DNA of 64,000 nucleotides from Brachynemurus nebulosus (lineage: Eukaryota > Arthropoda > Insecta > Neuroptera > Myrmeleontidae). Positions 1-12,030 of the stretch are shown here, piece by piece. Under the pieces are notes generated by a model that saw only the letters and a program-made list of their open reading frames with translations, did not search any database and was not told the DNA's origin. Both the position numbers and the translations under genes were made by a program. Numbering within the stretch: the first letter of the stretch is position 1; each line of letters begins with the position of its first letter. The stretch lies in NCBI GenBank assembly GCA_035578155.1, contig JAPWDM010000003.1:64968142-65032141 (forward strand). The letters run 5' to 3'.

Positions 1-2852
1 AGCCATTCAAGTAAGATAAAACGTCTGAATTGAATATGTATTGTGTTAGCAATGAATTAACAACAAAACTCTAACTAAATTGTATTGTTATCGAATGATA
101 GAAAATCTAAAACGAACCTTTTGTGAGAATGAATTGATAGGATACCGGGAGATGGAAAAATGTATGCACCTTAAAGTTCAGTCTGGGAAATTTTGAAGAA
201 AAATTTTGGTTCTTAAACCAAGACATTTCAACATTCAATGTCAATGGAAACTGTACTGTTGCAAAGAATTGGAATATCGTCTTTTTGGAAAAGGTAAATT
301 TAGGTTTTTAAGGTTTTTACCGTCTGTAGGCTACAGGTGTACATCCGCCTCCCATCCCTACCTCTGATATTGTTGTTAGCTTAGCACGTAAACCAAAAAT
401 TGTCTGCTTTAGAAATGTGACTAGCTCAACCGAAGTTTTGTTCTAGCGGTCCTACATGCTCAATTTTGGCCGAAATGAAACCTATAAATCGCCTTCAATT
501 TTGTCATTCCATCATTTTATTTACGGTTTTTAGGGCAGAGAAAAATTTGAACTTGATGACGTCATAAAAAATAAAAAATTCCTTTCTCCTCAAATAAAAC
601 TTTTTGAAAGTGATTTGAATTAGCGTGATTGGTTGAAATAAGGTAATTTGAGTGTAAACTTTTCATTTTTGCTATCAAAATGACGGGATTCCTTTTAGAA
701 ATCTTACTAATTCGACCGAAGGAACTTTTTTGAGCGGATTGCATGCCCAACTTTGCTAAGCACTGTAGGAATGGCATTTGGAAGTTTAAAATTCGCTTTC
801 AGTTTCATCATTCTATAATTTTTTTCCGATATTTGGCACCATCGAAAGTTTTAGTTAACTTAATGACGTAATCAAGATCAAAAATTTTGTTTTTCTTAAA
901 TCCTTATTATACTGAAATTACCTGAATTGGCTTGGTCGGTTGAATTGAAGTAATTTGGATGTAAGCTTTTCATTTTGGCTATTAAAACGATAAAATAAAT
1001 TCCTTTTAGAAATATTTGTCACCTCTCAGCGCCTCCTTTATTACGCCACCGATTTTCGGACATCATAGAATCGGAAACTAAATATTCCTCAAATACGTCC
1101 TCAAGTCCAGTTTGTCTCACCTTATTCATAACTCTTTGTTCCCTTCCCTCTGTGTTTCTCAATTAATCCGTAAAAAACCCTACCAAGCGATATCCACTTC
1201 AAAAACACAAACATATTTCGGTGGATAATCTCCATCTCCTTATCAATTTTTCTCAATCAGTATGGCAAATTTTTCGATCCATTGTACCGTAGCTATAGAG
1301 AGATGGTAAAGAGATAATTGAAGACTGTTGAATACTAGGCACTCACTTGTATAACGGTAACACAACATTACATAACTACACCACTATCAACTCCAACCTT
1401 TATTATCTGTTGGTAACGCAAGCAAGCCAAGCAATGAGTGTGTTGTTGTTAAATCCATATTATTTGTTCAAGTGTGGCACATTGAATTGTTTTCTCATTC
1501 TACATCCATTACAACACTCCCCAGTTTCCCCCTTCCCTCACTACCAAACCGCTCCGTCGGGTGCCCCGTTTTACCCTTATAGCTAACCTACTTGTAGTAT
1601 TGGTAGTTTCTCTTGTATAGATTCACACAGGTTTACAATAGGAGGATCTCGCCGAGTCTTCTTTGGCTGGCTGGCTCCGTGGTGGTTGTTGAATTAGTCG
1701 GGCAACAGATTAAACTAAGTGGTTTTAATTATTTATTGCATAGATAAAGGAAACAAATTTAATAACAATAGCTAGGTAGTTGGGTAGTCGTCATTGTTGT
1801 GAAATTACTTGTTCGAGCTATTGTTGTGAAAAATTGCAATCATTCAAACTGAATGTGCTCCTTTTTTTGTTGCTACTTATTTTTCAAATTTAATGAAATC
1901 TTTGTTGAAAAATAGTGCGGTCATCGATTACTTTTGTAACGACGTAAGTTTCACCTTGCAAGACCATCCAGTATACCTGTAATGTTGATAGGAATTTAAA
2001 ATTTCCTGCAAGACGGAGGTCGTGGCTAGTAAGGAGTAAAATCAGTCTTAGTCTTAGAATCAAGACTAAAACTGTGCATTATCGAGCGAAACCAGCACAA
2101 ACTTTTCAAAACCAAGGCCAAGATTCTTAATGCAAATTTTGGTTTTGATCTTAAATTTTTAATTATTAGTCGTGATGCCCTTGTCCGAAATAATGTGTCC
2201 GCAGTTTTTTTTTTAATCAAATTTTACTCAAATTTTTTCAATCAGACCAATTTGATTTGATATATGCGATTTTCACCGGGTCTTGATGTTTTGGGGTTTA
2301 CGGAACGCAGAAAACAAAAAATCCGAATGGAAATTTTCCTGACCGTGACTTTTCTTCCAGACGTTTCGTAGGTATGTATGTATGTTGGCGTCTAAATTGA
2401 CGAATATCTCCAAATTTATGGGGGCTAGGGAAATGGAGTCAGGCTTAAAATAATTCTATACAGATGGAGAATTAAAAGGAGCAAAATTTTGGCACATTTT
2501 GGTCAGTAGGTACTTTAGAAGTTATCATCATTTTTAACTTTTTGGAAAAATCGAAAAATTTTGGTATTTTCGATTTTTACAAACTTTTTTTATGAAAATC
2601 GATCAAAATTTTTTTTCAAAAACCCTTTTTTATCAGGACAGAATAATTTCTGGAATTCTGCGGAAAAGTAGAAGTCGTAGCATACGTCCAATCGGCAATT
2701 GATTTTTTTCAAAATGATATCACATTACATTGGGATAACATGAAAAATGAATTTTCCCCCAGCAGGGGCTGGGGTAAAAATTTCGAAAAATCTTATGAAA
2801 GATAATTTGTAGGAATTTCAGTTTGCAAAAACTTTGTTTTCCAATCTGTCCC
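1..2852. other. non-coding AT-rich stretch with a two-unit repeat
   Basis: No credible coding region is seen; open frames are short and lack family motifs. The only structure is the pair of ~307-bp units at 465-1010, listed separately. The section 2257-2850 has the look of decayed repeat sequence (runs of near-identical AT-rich text), but no ends could be found. Confidence 0.6.
465..1010. repeat. TGACGTCA-bearing repeat family, two tandem units
   Basis: Two diverged units lie about 307 bp apart: the landmark GGTTGAA is at 631 and again at 938, each followed by a variant of TTGGATGTAAGCTTTTCATT. Each unit also carries TGACGTCA or a variant (557-564 perfect; near 862 as TGACGTAA). The same text recurs at 37416-37870, 55563-55720 and 56420-56560, so this is a dispersed family with locally tandem units. 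Termini and class are unknown. Confidence 0.6.
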
Positions 2853-3050
2853 GTAAGTAAGTAAGTAATGGATTAACACTCTGAGTGGAGTATATCCGCT
2901 TCATAGAAGCCTTCACGATCCGCTTCATGGGCTGGATCAGTTCCCATTTTCAACTGTTGCCGTGATGTTGGCCACGATCTTTCGCCACGCTGCTCGATCT
3001 GTTACCTTTGATTTCCAGGCATGAACACCAATTTCCGTTAGATCTTTTAT
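2853..3050 (-). mobile_element. 5'-truncated non-LTR retrotransposon (LINE), 3' end only
   Basis: Read on the minus strand, 3050 to 2937 encodes IKDLTEIGVHAWKSKVTDR then AAWRKIVANI and ends in TGA at 2937-2939. The pattern DL..lGV..W...v.DR..WR.iV is the extreme C-terminus of reverse-transcriptase polyproteins of the RTE/jockey-like LINEs. A ~70-bp 3'UTR follows and ends in a short simple tail (TAAG units at 2853-2867 on the plus strand). Similarity stops abruptly at about 3050, as expected of a copy truncated at its 5' end during target-primed reverse transcription. It is a dead fragment. The exact LINE clade cannot be fixed from ~38 residues. Confidence 0.7.
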
Positions 3051-4124
3051 CCCTCAAAGTAGGTTTCAAAAATAAAAATGGGATGGCAAAGTTCCACAAC
3101 TGAATTTTCAACTTTTTTTTTTAAAGAAATTAAAAAGATTTCAACTTAATTAAGTGAACGACTTAATTTGTGGAAATGGGACAATAATTCTCCTATTTTC
3201 ATCCATCAAATAAATTGAAACGAAAACTTTCTCGTTGTTTTTTAATTGTTTATTTCCTAATTTTCCATCAGTGCCTACCTAGATCTCGAAAAGGACGAAA
3301 TACATCGGCGGAAAACAATTATTTTATTGTACATGTATCTATCTACCTTCCGAACTTGACGATGTGGCCGGGTAGTATTTATTTTATGAGTAATAAACCG
3401 CGCACACTGTAAGAAGGTTAAAAGTTAAGTTGAGGAATAACATTCAAATCAAAGTTGTACATATTTAGTGGGTATATAATGATTATTTGTTATAAAAGAG
3501 AAGTTGTTATAGTTAAGTCGTATCCCTCAATTGAGCCCACGGTGGATAAAGAAAACTTTTGTTGAACAAAGAACCCAGCAGCATGATATACACACTACGA
3601 TATAAATACGATACTAGAGATACAGGTTTTACCACGAAAACGTGGTCGTACAAAACAGCGTTTCTAACTGACGCAAGATTTCAGTCTTTGACTGGGATTC
3701 CGAACACAATACTGAGGATTCCGAAGAACGTTTGGTGGTCTAGATGTTTCATCACTTTTTGGAGACTCACTTCATCACGTTTGTGTTGGAAGTTCCGTAA
3801 CACCCTGTATGGTATGAACGTACGTTCGTACAATGTCTAAAACAAAGAGAATCAAGTTATACAAGTTGACTTGAGTGACTGGTTGCATCGTATATAATCA
3901 GTAATGGAGTACGACAAACTCAAGCTTTTTCCCGTTCCCTCAAACACGTTCTGTAGGTACGTTGAGAAGATGTTCTAGTTTCTTCCGTCACAGTCGCGCT
4001 CTCTTCTCACGTTGTTTTACGTTGCCTCTTCCATCCCATTCCCACTCTTCCGTCTTTCATTTGTTATCCTTTAACACTTTACTATATTTTACTGTAACGT
4101 TAGTATAGTTCAGATACCGTAAGT
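3051..4124. other. non-coding stretch
   Basis: Nothing recognisable. The phrase ACACCCTGTATGG at about 3800 resembles ends of many small insect transposons, but no partner was found. The open frame at 3559-3840 has no family features. Confidence 0.5.
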
Positions 4125-4126
4125 AG

Positions 4127-4662
4127 GGATGACTTTGTAACAGTTTTCGAATGTTTTGGTTCTTAATCAGAATTCGGGCTCAGAACCATACTTAACCACT
4201 AATAGTTGCTTACTGTTTACTCTTCCTCAATATACCTATTCACACAATTCCAAAGTTCTTCCGAGAGAAAAGAGGCAACTTTGTAACAGACAGAATTTGG
4301 TTGTGCGGTTTGGAAAATTCCTTTGGTAGGTAATAATATTTCACCTGTTTTGGTAGACCATTTCCAGGTTTTGTTGGATTTCTCCATAATCGAGACCGAA
4401 TAACCGTGCAGTCTTATTTCCCTAACGATTCCTGCGTAAAGTGTTGCCGGGTGATTTACCATAACAAAGTTTGCCAGAGATAAAAGAGACTCGTGGTACT
4501 GGAGTGCCTGTGTTTCGGGAGTCGGTGAATTTTTGGGTGTATCTTATTGTAAGTTCCATGGTTTTTGAATTGTTATCAACTGTTGAAGCTAAATTTGAAA
4601 TTCCAGAAATGACGGGTGTCACAGAGAAACCTCACTAGTCACAAAATCGTCCCATCTTGCGG
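4127..4662 (-). mobile_element. TA-flanked pogo-like MITE with transposase C-terminal remnant
   Basis: TA at 4125-4126 is followed by CCGTAAGTAGGGATGACTTT. The right end, read on the minus strand from TA at 4664-4663, gives CCGCAAGATGGGACGATTTT. These form imperfect terminal inverted repeats of about 25 bp next to a TA target site, as in Tc1/mariner/pogo elements. The interior holds a transposase C-terminal fragment (next entry), so this is an internally deleted derivative. Confidence 0.6.
4217..4462 (-). pseudogene. pogo-like transposase C-terminal domain remnant
   Basis: The minus-strand frame reads LYAGIVREIRLHGYSVSIME, then SNKTWKWSTKTGEILLPTKG. This follows the pattern 'hYvG.Vvei...gY.V.f......F.WP...di' found at the C-terminus of many insect pogo/Tigger-type (DDE_1) transposases, downstream of the catalytic domain. 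No DDE motif is present upstream; the catalytic part has been lost. The assignment rests on pattern recognition of a short weakly conserved domain, so it is moderate. Its position inside a TA-flanked inverted-repeat element supports it. Confidence 0.5.
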
Positions 4663-4664
4663 TA

Positions 4665-7049
4665 TACCTACTAGTTCTGGTACAGTTCAGAACTGTAACT
4701 GTACGTACTGTCACCCGAATGGTAAACTCGCATATTTGAAAATTTAGTGTTTTTCAGTATAGTTAAAAAGCGTTTATTTTTATTATGTAAAATAGGCGCC
4801 TTTTTTTTAAAAAAAATTAATGTTTTAAAGTATTAACTTAGGACATTGTGATAGCTTAACCATCCAGTTACGAAGATTTTGTCGTAAGTTTCCTAGGCCC
4901 TTCGTTCACAAATTACGTGTAGTTATAAATCAGTATTTCAAATAGAGTTGGCAAGCAATACAAGAAAAGTGTAACCTGACCTCGTTTCCACCTTAAGATA
5001 TCAGTAATTTCGAAAAAGACCATTCTTTTATATGCAAATTGACTTTTGCTGCTGTAGATTATCATCCTTAGAATAGTCTGCGCCCCAGAAAAACTCATTT
5101 TCACGAAAATGACAGGTATGCAACTTTACCACTGGAGCGGTGCGATATATACTCCGCATCTGTTTCACACAATACGGTTAGTGTCAGGTGTTGGATAGAG
5201 AGGGAAATAATAAACATAATTACCTGTCTCACCTTTATTTAACCTTCTTATTACTACTCTGTGACTATTGTGAGTGAGCGCACGTCAAGGACAATGAATT
5301 TTTCATTGTAAATATAATCAAATGCTCCTATTTTTCTTTATTTTATATATAAGTTGAGTATTTTATAAACGACGGCAACGATATTTGCTTAACTTCTAAC
5401 AATAATAATTTAACCAGTTCAGGCAACCAGTTCAGACAACTGCAGTGTTGGTTTTATATTGTAAAGAGATTCTCTGATGGAATATGGGCAATTGTGGAAT
5501 GTTATCTATGATTTTATCTATAGAACGTTGGCTTTGATTTATTTAACGTTTAATAATTTTAAAGATTTACACTTTGAGTTATCCCTTAAGGTGGAAATCA
5601 GAAGCTCACAGAAGGGTTCTTGAGGTTATTAGAAGATCTGTCTGCTGAAGGAATTGTAACAGTAGCAGTAACTAGGTTACTGGCGGTAGCGGTTAAACTG
5701 ACTTTTAACCGCTATTAACCAAATCAGTAACCGCTATTAGCAGATCAATAACTGCTTTGAACAGGTCAATAACTGCTTTTATCTGCTCACCAGTAACTGC
5801 TTTTAACTCGATTAACAGCCAGTTCAAACCAGTTACTGCTACTGTTACAGTGATACCATCGCACCGCTTCCGGTGTTCAATGCCTGCTTCCTATCTACTA
5901 GTATTGTTACAGAACCTTCCTCAAAAGTGACGAGCAACAGAGGAAACCACCTTCATAATCATTCTTTCTGGAACATTTTTACCAACACCTCCAACCTCCG
6001 GGGCTACAAATTCAACTGTGCCCCTTTCGTGGGGCTTGTTTATGATTCCAAGGTATTCAATTATGCATAAATTCTTTCAACTATACCCCAGCCCAGAAAC
6101 ATATCCATGTTAAAAAAACTTCGCATAATCGTTCAAGAAAGTACACTTTGGGAAGCAATTTTGGCGGAAACAATTAAAGTTTCAAGGCCACAGAAAAACA
6201 ACTATCGATGATTCGAAAGTATTGCTTCTAGCTTTAACAAAAAAATTTTTCTTGTATAAAGACAGAAAGCAAGATATACGTAATCAGAATAAAAACCATT
6301 AAAACAGCTAAAAAAAAAATGTTACACTAGTCTAAAGCTTGCTGATTCCGCTGCATTGCTCAATGTAAATTTTAATTAAAATGAAATTTTTGATAGTGGA
6401 GACCTGAATAGATGGTTACGCTTTTTATATATACCTGGTTGGCTGGGTAACCCCCCTCCCCCGCCCCTCCCGCCTGATATCCTTCCACCTTGCATAACTG
6501 TTATTATTTCTCATGGTCCCTCATCCGGGCATCCGGCTCACAAAAATTAACTTCGTTTTATATATACAGAAAAACTAACATAATGTTAAAATGTTAAAGA
6601 CAAATTTCATTATTTTACATCATACCAACAATTGTCTGGATATATATAGTCGTTTCTAAACCAATTGAGTGAACAAAGTTCACATTATGGAGCGTCAGTA
6701 GGTACGGCTAACAGTTCTAACTTTACCTACTGAATCACACGTTGTGATTGTAATCTCTGTAGAATTTTTTGTTTTTGGATTACGGAGCTATTTGTGACCA
6801 ATTACTAGTGTCTTATAAACTTTTTTGACGTTAGCAGCTACGATTTCTTGGAATTCAGTAGTTTCTTTTTTTTTAATTCGTGTGATGCATTTCAAAAAAA
6901 ATATATTGCGCCACTGTCATTTTGAGCAAAACTCCAGATGCGTGTTGGACACATAAAGACTTCAACGAAATTGAGGTTGCATAATGATTTCGTAGATAGT
7001 TGTTTTACGAAACCTTAAAATTATATAATCTCATAAGTGTTTAGTTCAT
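4665..7049. other. non-coding stretch with one inverted-repeat element
   Basis: Apart from the inverted repeat at 5655-5849, nothing coding is seen. There is a pyrimidine-rich C run at about 6450-6472. A weak inverted pair (AGCGGTGCGAT near 5138 and its complement near 5856) could be ends of a ~720-bp element, but no target duplication supports it. Confidence 0.5.
5655..5849. repeat. inverted-repeat element with TAAC(T/C)GC motif repeats
   Basis: TGTAACAGTAGCAGTAACT at 5655-5673 is matched by its exact reverse complement at 5831-5849. The ~160-bp interior is made of variants of TAACCGCTATTA and TAACTGCTTTTA in both orientations. Short reiterated subterminal motifs inside inverted ends are typical of hAT-type non-autonomous elements, but no 8-bp target duplication is visible, so the class is left open. 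Confidence 0.6.
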
Positions 7050-7053
7050 TTAA

Positions 7054-7869
7054 GGGGAGGTTTACTTGAGAGTCCTTAAAAATTATGTATTTTTCTGGAA
7101 TTTTTTTCTCAAGAACGGAAGTAAATATCACTTTCAAATTTTGTACACGTATTTATTGATTATTAAACTATACAAAAAAATTTTTCAAGGAAAAATATAA
7201 AAATGTGTCCATTTTATAGATAGTGCAGTGTGACGATCCGAAAATTCGATGCCTTTGTTGGTTGACATCATAGCGTCGGTAATAAACCACTGAAATCCAA
7301 AAATAAAAAAGATTTATAAAATATATGAACAGTACCGGCACCTATACCTATAATATCAATAAATTGCTGAAAGAAAAAAAAAATTGCGGTTGTGTGAACT
7401 TTTGATTACGATTTTTGTCTTATTTTTCGCTCTTTAAAGTAAAATAAAAAAAATAAAAATTATTGAAAGTGTATCGGACTTAGATAGAGGTGCCGGAGAA
7501 TTGAATTATCTTTAAAATAAAAAATTAAGAAAAGGATCCATCGAATAGTTTTTGAGTTATCGTGTCAATCAGTTCCAAAAATGTGGTTCCGTGATATTAT
7601 AAAATATATATAAAGAAACGTATTTTCAAACTTTTATATTTAATAAGTACTCATTATTGCGTGTACTACGTTTTTTGAGTTTTTTTTCTTTTTTTTTTTC
7701 TTTTTTTTTTTTTTTATAGAAAGCTAGATTTGGTTAATGTGCAAAAATCTTTTTTTTTTTTTAAATTATTTTTAGCAAAATCACTTTGGGAACATATTCT
7801 ACACATAATTAGCTACCAATTTCTGCAAAAAAATCGAATTTTTTTAACGACGCTCAGGTGAACCTCCCC
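7054..7869. mobile_element. TTAA-flanked MITE (GGGGAGGTT ends)
   Basis: TTAA at 7050-7053 and 7870-7873 flank an 816-bp unit. It begins GGGGAGGTTTACTTGAG and, read from the right end on the minus strand, GGGGAGGTTCACCTGAG. TTAA duplication is the signature of piggyBac-type insertion. The interior is AT-rich with long T runs and no open frame, so it is non-autonomous. Its ends resemble those of the GGGGAGATTCGC family nearby but the interior differs. Confidence 0.75.
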
Positions 7870-7873
7870 TTAA

Positions 7874-8785
7874 GTAATGGTTACTATAGGGTAGATAAAA
7901 TTACGATCCTTTAACAGTTCGTAATAATACTAGCAAACAGGGCCGCTGAGAAAAATCAAGGACACCAGGGATAAACTGTCCATTTTGCAATTCTCTTTTG
8001 AGACCCAGGCCCCGAGGCGCCTAATTACAAACATTGCCGCAACTATAAATCTATCTCTTAAAATTCTCAACTTACAGCGTGCAAACAACTTCATATTCTG
8101 TTTATTCAAATTTGAATTCAAAATTAGGTGGTTTTGACGGTGACTTCAGCAAAGTTTCAATTTCAACTTACTATACACCTTTCCCTTCATACTTGGGTCT
8201 CAATTGGACTTGAAACGACTATATTCTCTACGTGTAGTATTTCATAAGAGTAGAAAAGGAGGGGACGAATGGATGTAAAAAGGAGAGAAAACTGAAGGTT
8301 GGACAAACTGGCAAATATGTACATTTGAATTAAATGAATTAAAATTTCATAGTAATGCTTTTAATTTTTTTGAACATTTTGATACGGAAAATTTACTAAA
8401 ATTACTCAATTTGTTTCGTCGTACTGTTGAATTAAAGATGATTAAAAATATGATATTTGACCCATGGGAAATCCTTACGGTACAATGACATTCTGTATAG
8501 ACCACCAGATCTTTGAACTTTCTACTAATAAACACTTTTGGAAAGTTATATCTACGATAAGAAATCTGTATTATTCGTATTACAATTTTTTTTGAACATA
8601 TTTAATTTGTAAATTGCAATGACGTCGACAGTTAGAGTATTATATTTAATATTATCATCATAAATCACATTCAATCAAAATTAATCAAATCAAAAGAAGT
8701 ATTTAACAATGCATTATTTAACATTTATTAAATTATAAAAGAAATAAATTTGAAGAATGATTGTAATTGCACGGGAAATTCAAGT
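7874..8785. other. non-coding stretch
   Basis: No gene or repeat boundary recognised. The composition is plain AT-rich sequence between two TTAA elements. Confidence 0.5.
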
Positions 8786-8789
8786 TTAA

Positions 8790-9491
8790 GGAGAGATTCC
8801 CCCCAAAAAACATTAATTTTATTTATACAAATAAATATTTTATTAAAAAACTAAATATTCAACATTGTTTCCATATGTCTTGAGATTAAAATTTTTTTTT
8901 TTTTTAAATTCAAAAATGAATTGTGTATAAATGGCTTTGAAGTCGACACTGCGAGATATTTCCACCTTGATGCTTCTTCGCGTTCTGAAATCTCCACTGA
9001 ACTAAAATCAAAAAATCAAGAATTTTCTCAAAACATACAGTTATGACACTAATTAGGATCTAAGAAAAAAATAAAAATAAAAACCAGGGACAAATCGTAT
9101 TTTGAAAATAAAGTTTCAAAAATCACCGCTTTTTCTCGATTATAAATAGCCGCCATTTTGAAAATATATTACGGAACCAAAATATCCTAGCTCCTGCCAA
9201 AATGACAGTATCGAAGAATAATATGCACTTTGATTTATGTAGATATCTCAAATACTTTTGGAGATACATGAGGAACCATATCAAAAAACGTACTTCTGAG
9301 AAAAAAGCATCTAAAGCTTTTTGTTCTTTTTTAAATTGAATTAAAGTACGTGCACTAAAATGCCCATAACTTTTTGATTTTTCATTTTTTTAAAATAAAA
9401 TTTTGGGAGAATAATTTTAACACCTTAAGAAACATAATTAGGAAGAAATAAAAATCGATTTAGTTTTTTTTTTTTTTAAGCGAATCTCCCC
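8790..9491. mobile_element. TTAA-flanked MITE, GGGGAGATTCGC family, full copy
   Basis: TTAA duplications lie at 8786-8789 and 9492-9495. The right end on the minus strand reads GGGGAGATTCGC; the left end is GGAGAGATTCCC, slightly decayed. The ~700-bp interior is shared with copies at 12656-14257, 24756-24925, 61359-61608 and 57580-58182 (the 57580 and 24756 copies are in the opposite orientation). Shared landmarks include GTGCACTAAAATGCCCATAA and a phrase near GGAACCATGTCAAAAAACGT. No coding content. Confidence 0.8.
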
Positions 9492-9540
9492 TTAACAAGA
9501 CTAAAATAATTATTTTGATTTATAATAGGATATTTTCCGC

Positions 9541-9625
9541 AGGTTGGTTCGAAATCACGACCTACAAGACGGGAATCAGTATTGTTGCCCATGCTTTAAC
9601 CTAACGGCTACTGGTGCCTTTACCT
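9541..9625 (-). ncRNA. tRNA-derived SINE head (Pol III promoter boxes)
   Basis: Read on the minus strand, TAGCCGTTAGG matches the A box and GATTTCGAACC is close to the B-box consensus GGTTCGAnnCC. They are separated by a tRNA-like length. The stretch between includes GTCTTGTAGGTCGTG, phrasing typical of tRNA-like SINEs. It starts about 45 bp beyond the end of the TTAA MITE. No folded, complete tRNA with an acceptor stem is evident, so it is not called a tRNA gene. Confidence 0.5.
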
Positions 9626-10066
9626 TACTTATGTATGGAAGTCGATTATAAACGTTGAACTTTGATTCAAATCAGTTTTAAACCGAAAACAAAAACAAAA
9701 CAAAAAACGAAACTATTTAACTTTTTTTTTGTTTTTTTTTTTTGAAGTAATGACAAAAGCCATCATTCATTTTTGAAACAAATGAATAAACTCATCATTA
9801 CATTTCGCATGCAAGCAATTACCCCGGTTTATGTAAGTATCTGCTTACATAACCTACAAAATTATTTATTTAAACTTTCAATCTATGTACCGAAATAATA
9901 TTTTGTGCATATAAAAGATAAAATTATTTTTATTTCAACTAATTTTAAAGTTAAACAATTCACTGGTACTAACTTCACCAAACATATTACATATATCAGA
10001 AACATTAGCATTAGAACGCCGACAAATACATCGACTATACTTGACTGGTTATACGTACGGTTGGTA

Positions 10067-10645
10067 AGGTAAAGTCGCCTATTATGAGATGATCGCTTAA
10101 GGCGTTATACACAGTTATAGATGGTCGGAATATTCTCAAGAATATTCTCACTAAATTTCATAACGATCGGTGCATTAGATCTGAACTTATATAGCTATTC
10201 GTAGCGCGTCACCTCCTGCGCGGCTGTTGCTGGATATAATATAATATAAGTAGTACGTCGACGTTCGCCGCTCTGTTGTATTATTCGAAATGAATGGAGC
10301 AATTGTGTACAGACTTTTGAACGTTCAATATCAAATATGAAAAAACAAACATTTCGAAGTTGGTAATCGAAGGATTTTTATATTTTACAACAAAGAAATC
10401 AAAAATTTAACACCTTAAACAAGTAATTTTTTTGTTAAAGCGTCACCATTTTTAAATAAAAAATTTAAAATTCTCAATTCAGGAAGTGGGTATCTCATAT
10501 TAGGAAATCTTTTTTTTTTAGTATTAAATATGACAGTTTTGACAAAGATTGTTTGCCAACAACAAAATTGAACTAGTATCAGATTCTTACTTCTGGTAGT
10601 AATAAAGCTTTAAAAACAGGTATCCCACTGCAGGCACCTTTACCC
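10067..10645. mobile_element. TA-flanked MITE (AGGTAAAG/GGGTAAAG ends)
   Basis: The left end after TA (10065-10066) reads AGGTAAAGTCGCCTATTATG. The right end, read on the minus strand after TA (10647-10646), is GGGTAAAGGTGCCTGCAGTG. The repeats are imperfect, but position, TA site and start pattern match the other TA-flanked elements here. No open frame or transposase remnant was recognised inside. Confidence 0.45.
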
Positions 10646-10907
10646 TACATAACCGAAGAACCATAGTTAGTATATACCTATAGATATGTATACAGTTAGT
10701 TTATTCAACATATATACTGATTACACTTGGGGTTTAACTAAAACGAGCTTTGAGACTTTCGTCTATTTTTATTATTATGGTTTTATTTTAGATAACATAT
10801 ACTTTTACCGCTACCCCCTTCCACTCCCCCCACACTATGGTAATGTTGGTTTCGATACGGTCGTGTCGTGAGAGGGGAGGGGGTCTTGTTTGATATTGTT
10901 GGCTATT

Positions 10908-10913
<6 letters not shown>

Positions 10914-10993
<80 letters not shown>
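10914..10993. repeat. (TA)n microsatellite, left part
   Basis: About 40 TA dinucleotides. It resumes at 11973-12027 on the far side of a transposon. The element at 10994-11972 evidently inserted into one TA tract, which is consistent with its TA target preference. Confidence 0.95.
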
Positions 10994-10996
<3 letters not shown>

Positions 10997-11969
10997 GAGA
11001 GTCTGCTATATTGGACCGCGTCAGTTTTAAGCAATTAAAAGACAGTTAGAGCCATCTAACAATAAAAATATTAAACAACATTCGAATTTATTTCTTTGAA
11101 CGAATTTAGGTAGTTGTCAAGTAAGCAGTCTTTAAAAACTCGCAATGAAAAATTGTTAAGTCGACATTAAATTTTCATTACGGTTTTTGCAGAAAAACGT
11201 TATGGTCCCCTAAATTGGACCTAGTATAAGTTTCTAAAATGGACCGGTTCAATTTAAGAACCATTTAACATTTACAATTTTTATTACTTTTTGAATGATA
11301 TAACGAGGAAAGTACGGCCAATGGAAGCAAGAATAATTAGAAAAAGCACTTCAGGCTTTTAATAAAGGAGAAGAAATGATTTTTGAAACGGTAGCTAATA
11401 GCACTAGTGGTCAATCTAACAAAGAAACTGAAAGTTGGTACTGTGGAATTTGTAAAGAAGTTAGAATTGAGCCAATGATTCAGTGCATGATGTGCAAAGA
11501 ATGGAATCACTTAAAATGTGCAAATTCTTCGGAGAGAGTGAAAAAGTACTTTTGTGTTTATTGTAACAAATAATTTCTGAACTTTTAAAATTAGAATTGA
11601 TATGTACTTTTTGTTTCAACTATATATTTTTTTCCTATGTAATATTGATTTTTGTTGTAATGCATTATAATAAAAGTAGAATAATATCATAATTTTTGAG
11701 CTTTTTGAGCTTAAACTTTTGCTCAGTTATTCTATTATCAACGGTGGTCCAATTTAAGAACCAATCGGTTCAATTTAGCATACTAGTTTCCTAAATTGGA
11801 CCAAATGACAAGGTAGAGTCTTTTTAAAATTCAACTAGAGATAAATTAATGGTTTCGTTTTATAGCAGAAAGATTGATTAATCAGACAACCAAAAATGAG
11901 GGCTGTATCTTAATTGGCTTCTTTGTTGCAAACAAAAATGGCAAAAGTGGTCCAATATAGGAGACTCTC

Positions 11970-11972
<3 letters not shown>
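10994..11972 (+). mobile_element. pogo-like deletion derivative inside a (TA)n tract
   Basis: The left terminal repeat is GGGGAGAGTCTGCTATATTG, ending GACC. The right one, read on the minus strand, is GGGGAGAGTCTCCTATATTG, also ending GACC (one mismatch). TA target sites are at 10992-10993 and 11973-11974. Motifs like the TIR interior (GGTCCAATTTAAGAACC) recur inside. The 979-bp element keeps a fused transposase remnant described separately and lacks the DDE domain. Confidence 0.85.
11295..11573 (+). pseudogene. transposase N-terminal HTH fused in frame to PHD-type finger
   Basis: One frame from ATG 11295 reads a pogo-type N-terminus (RGKYGQWKQE, then LEKALQAFNKGEE), interrupted by TAA at 11301-11303 and TAA at 11334-11336. 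It then runs without break from 11376 into a C-terminal zinc finger: WYCGICKEVR, MIQCMMCKEW, NHLKCAN, then YFCVYC. The order C-x2-C ... C-x2-C ... H-x2-C ... C-x2-C is that of the PHD-type finger that closes many insect pogo/DDE_1 transposases. The several hundred residues of the catalytic domain between the two parts are missing. The 66-codon open frame from 11376 could still be translated, but nothing shows that it is. Confidence 0.65.

Positions 11973-12027
<55 letters not shown>
11973..12027. repeat. (TA)n microsatellite, right part
   Basis: Continuation of the tract split by the pogo-like element. Confidence 0.95.

Positions 12028-12030
<3 letters not shown>

Noticed and set aside
3559..3840. 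93-codon plus-strand frame
   Set aside because: No motif, no splice or promoter context, and AT-rich codon content like the background.
5134..5867. Possible element with GGAGCGGTGCGAT / inverse ends
   Set aside because: Only ~14 bp of imperfect match and no target duplication.
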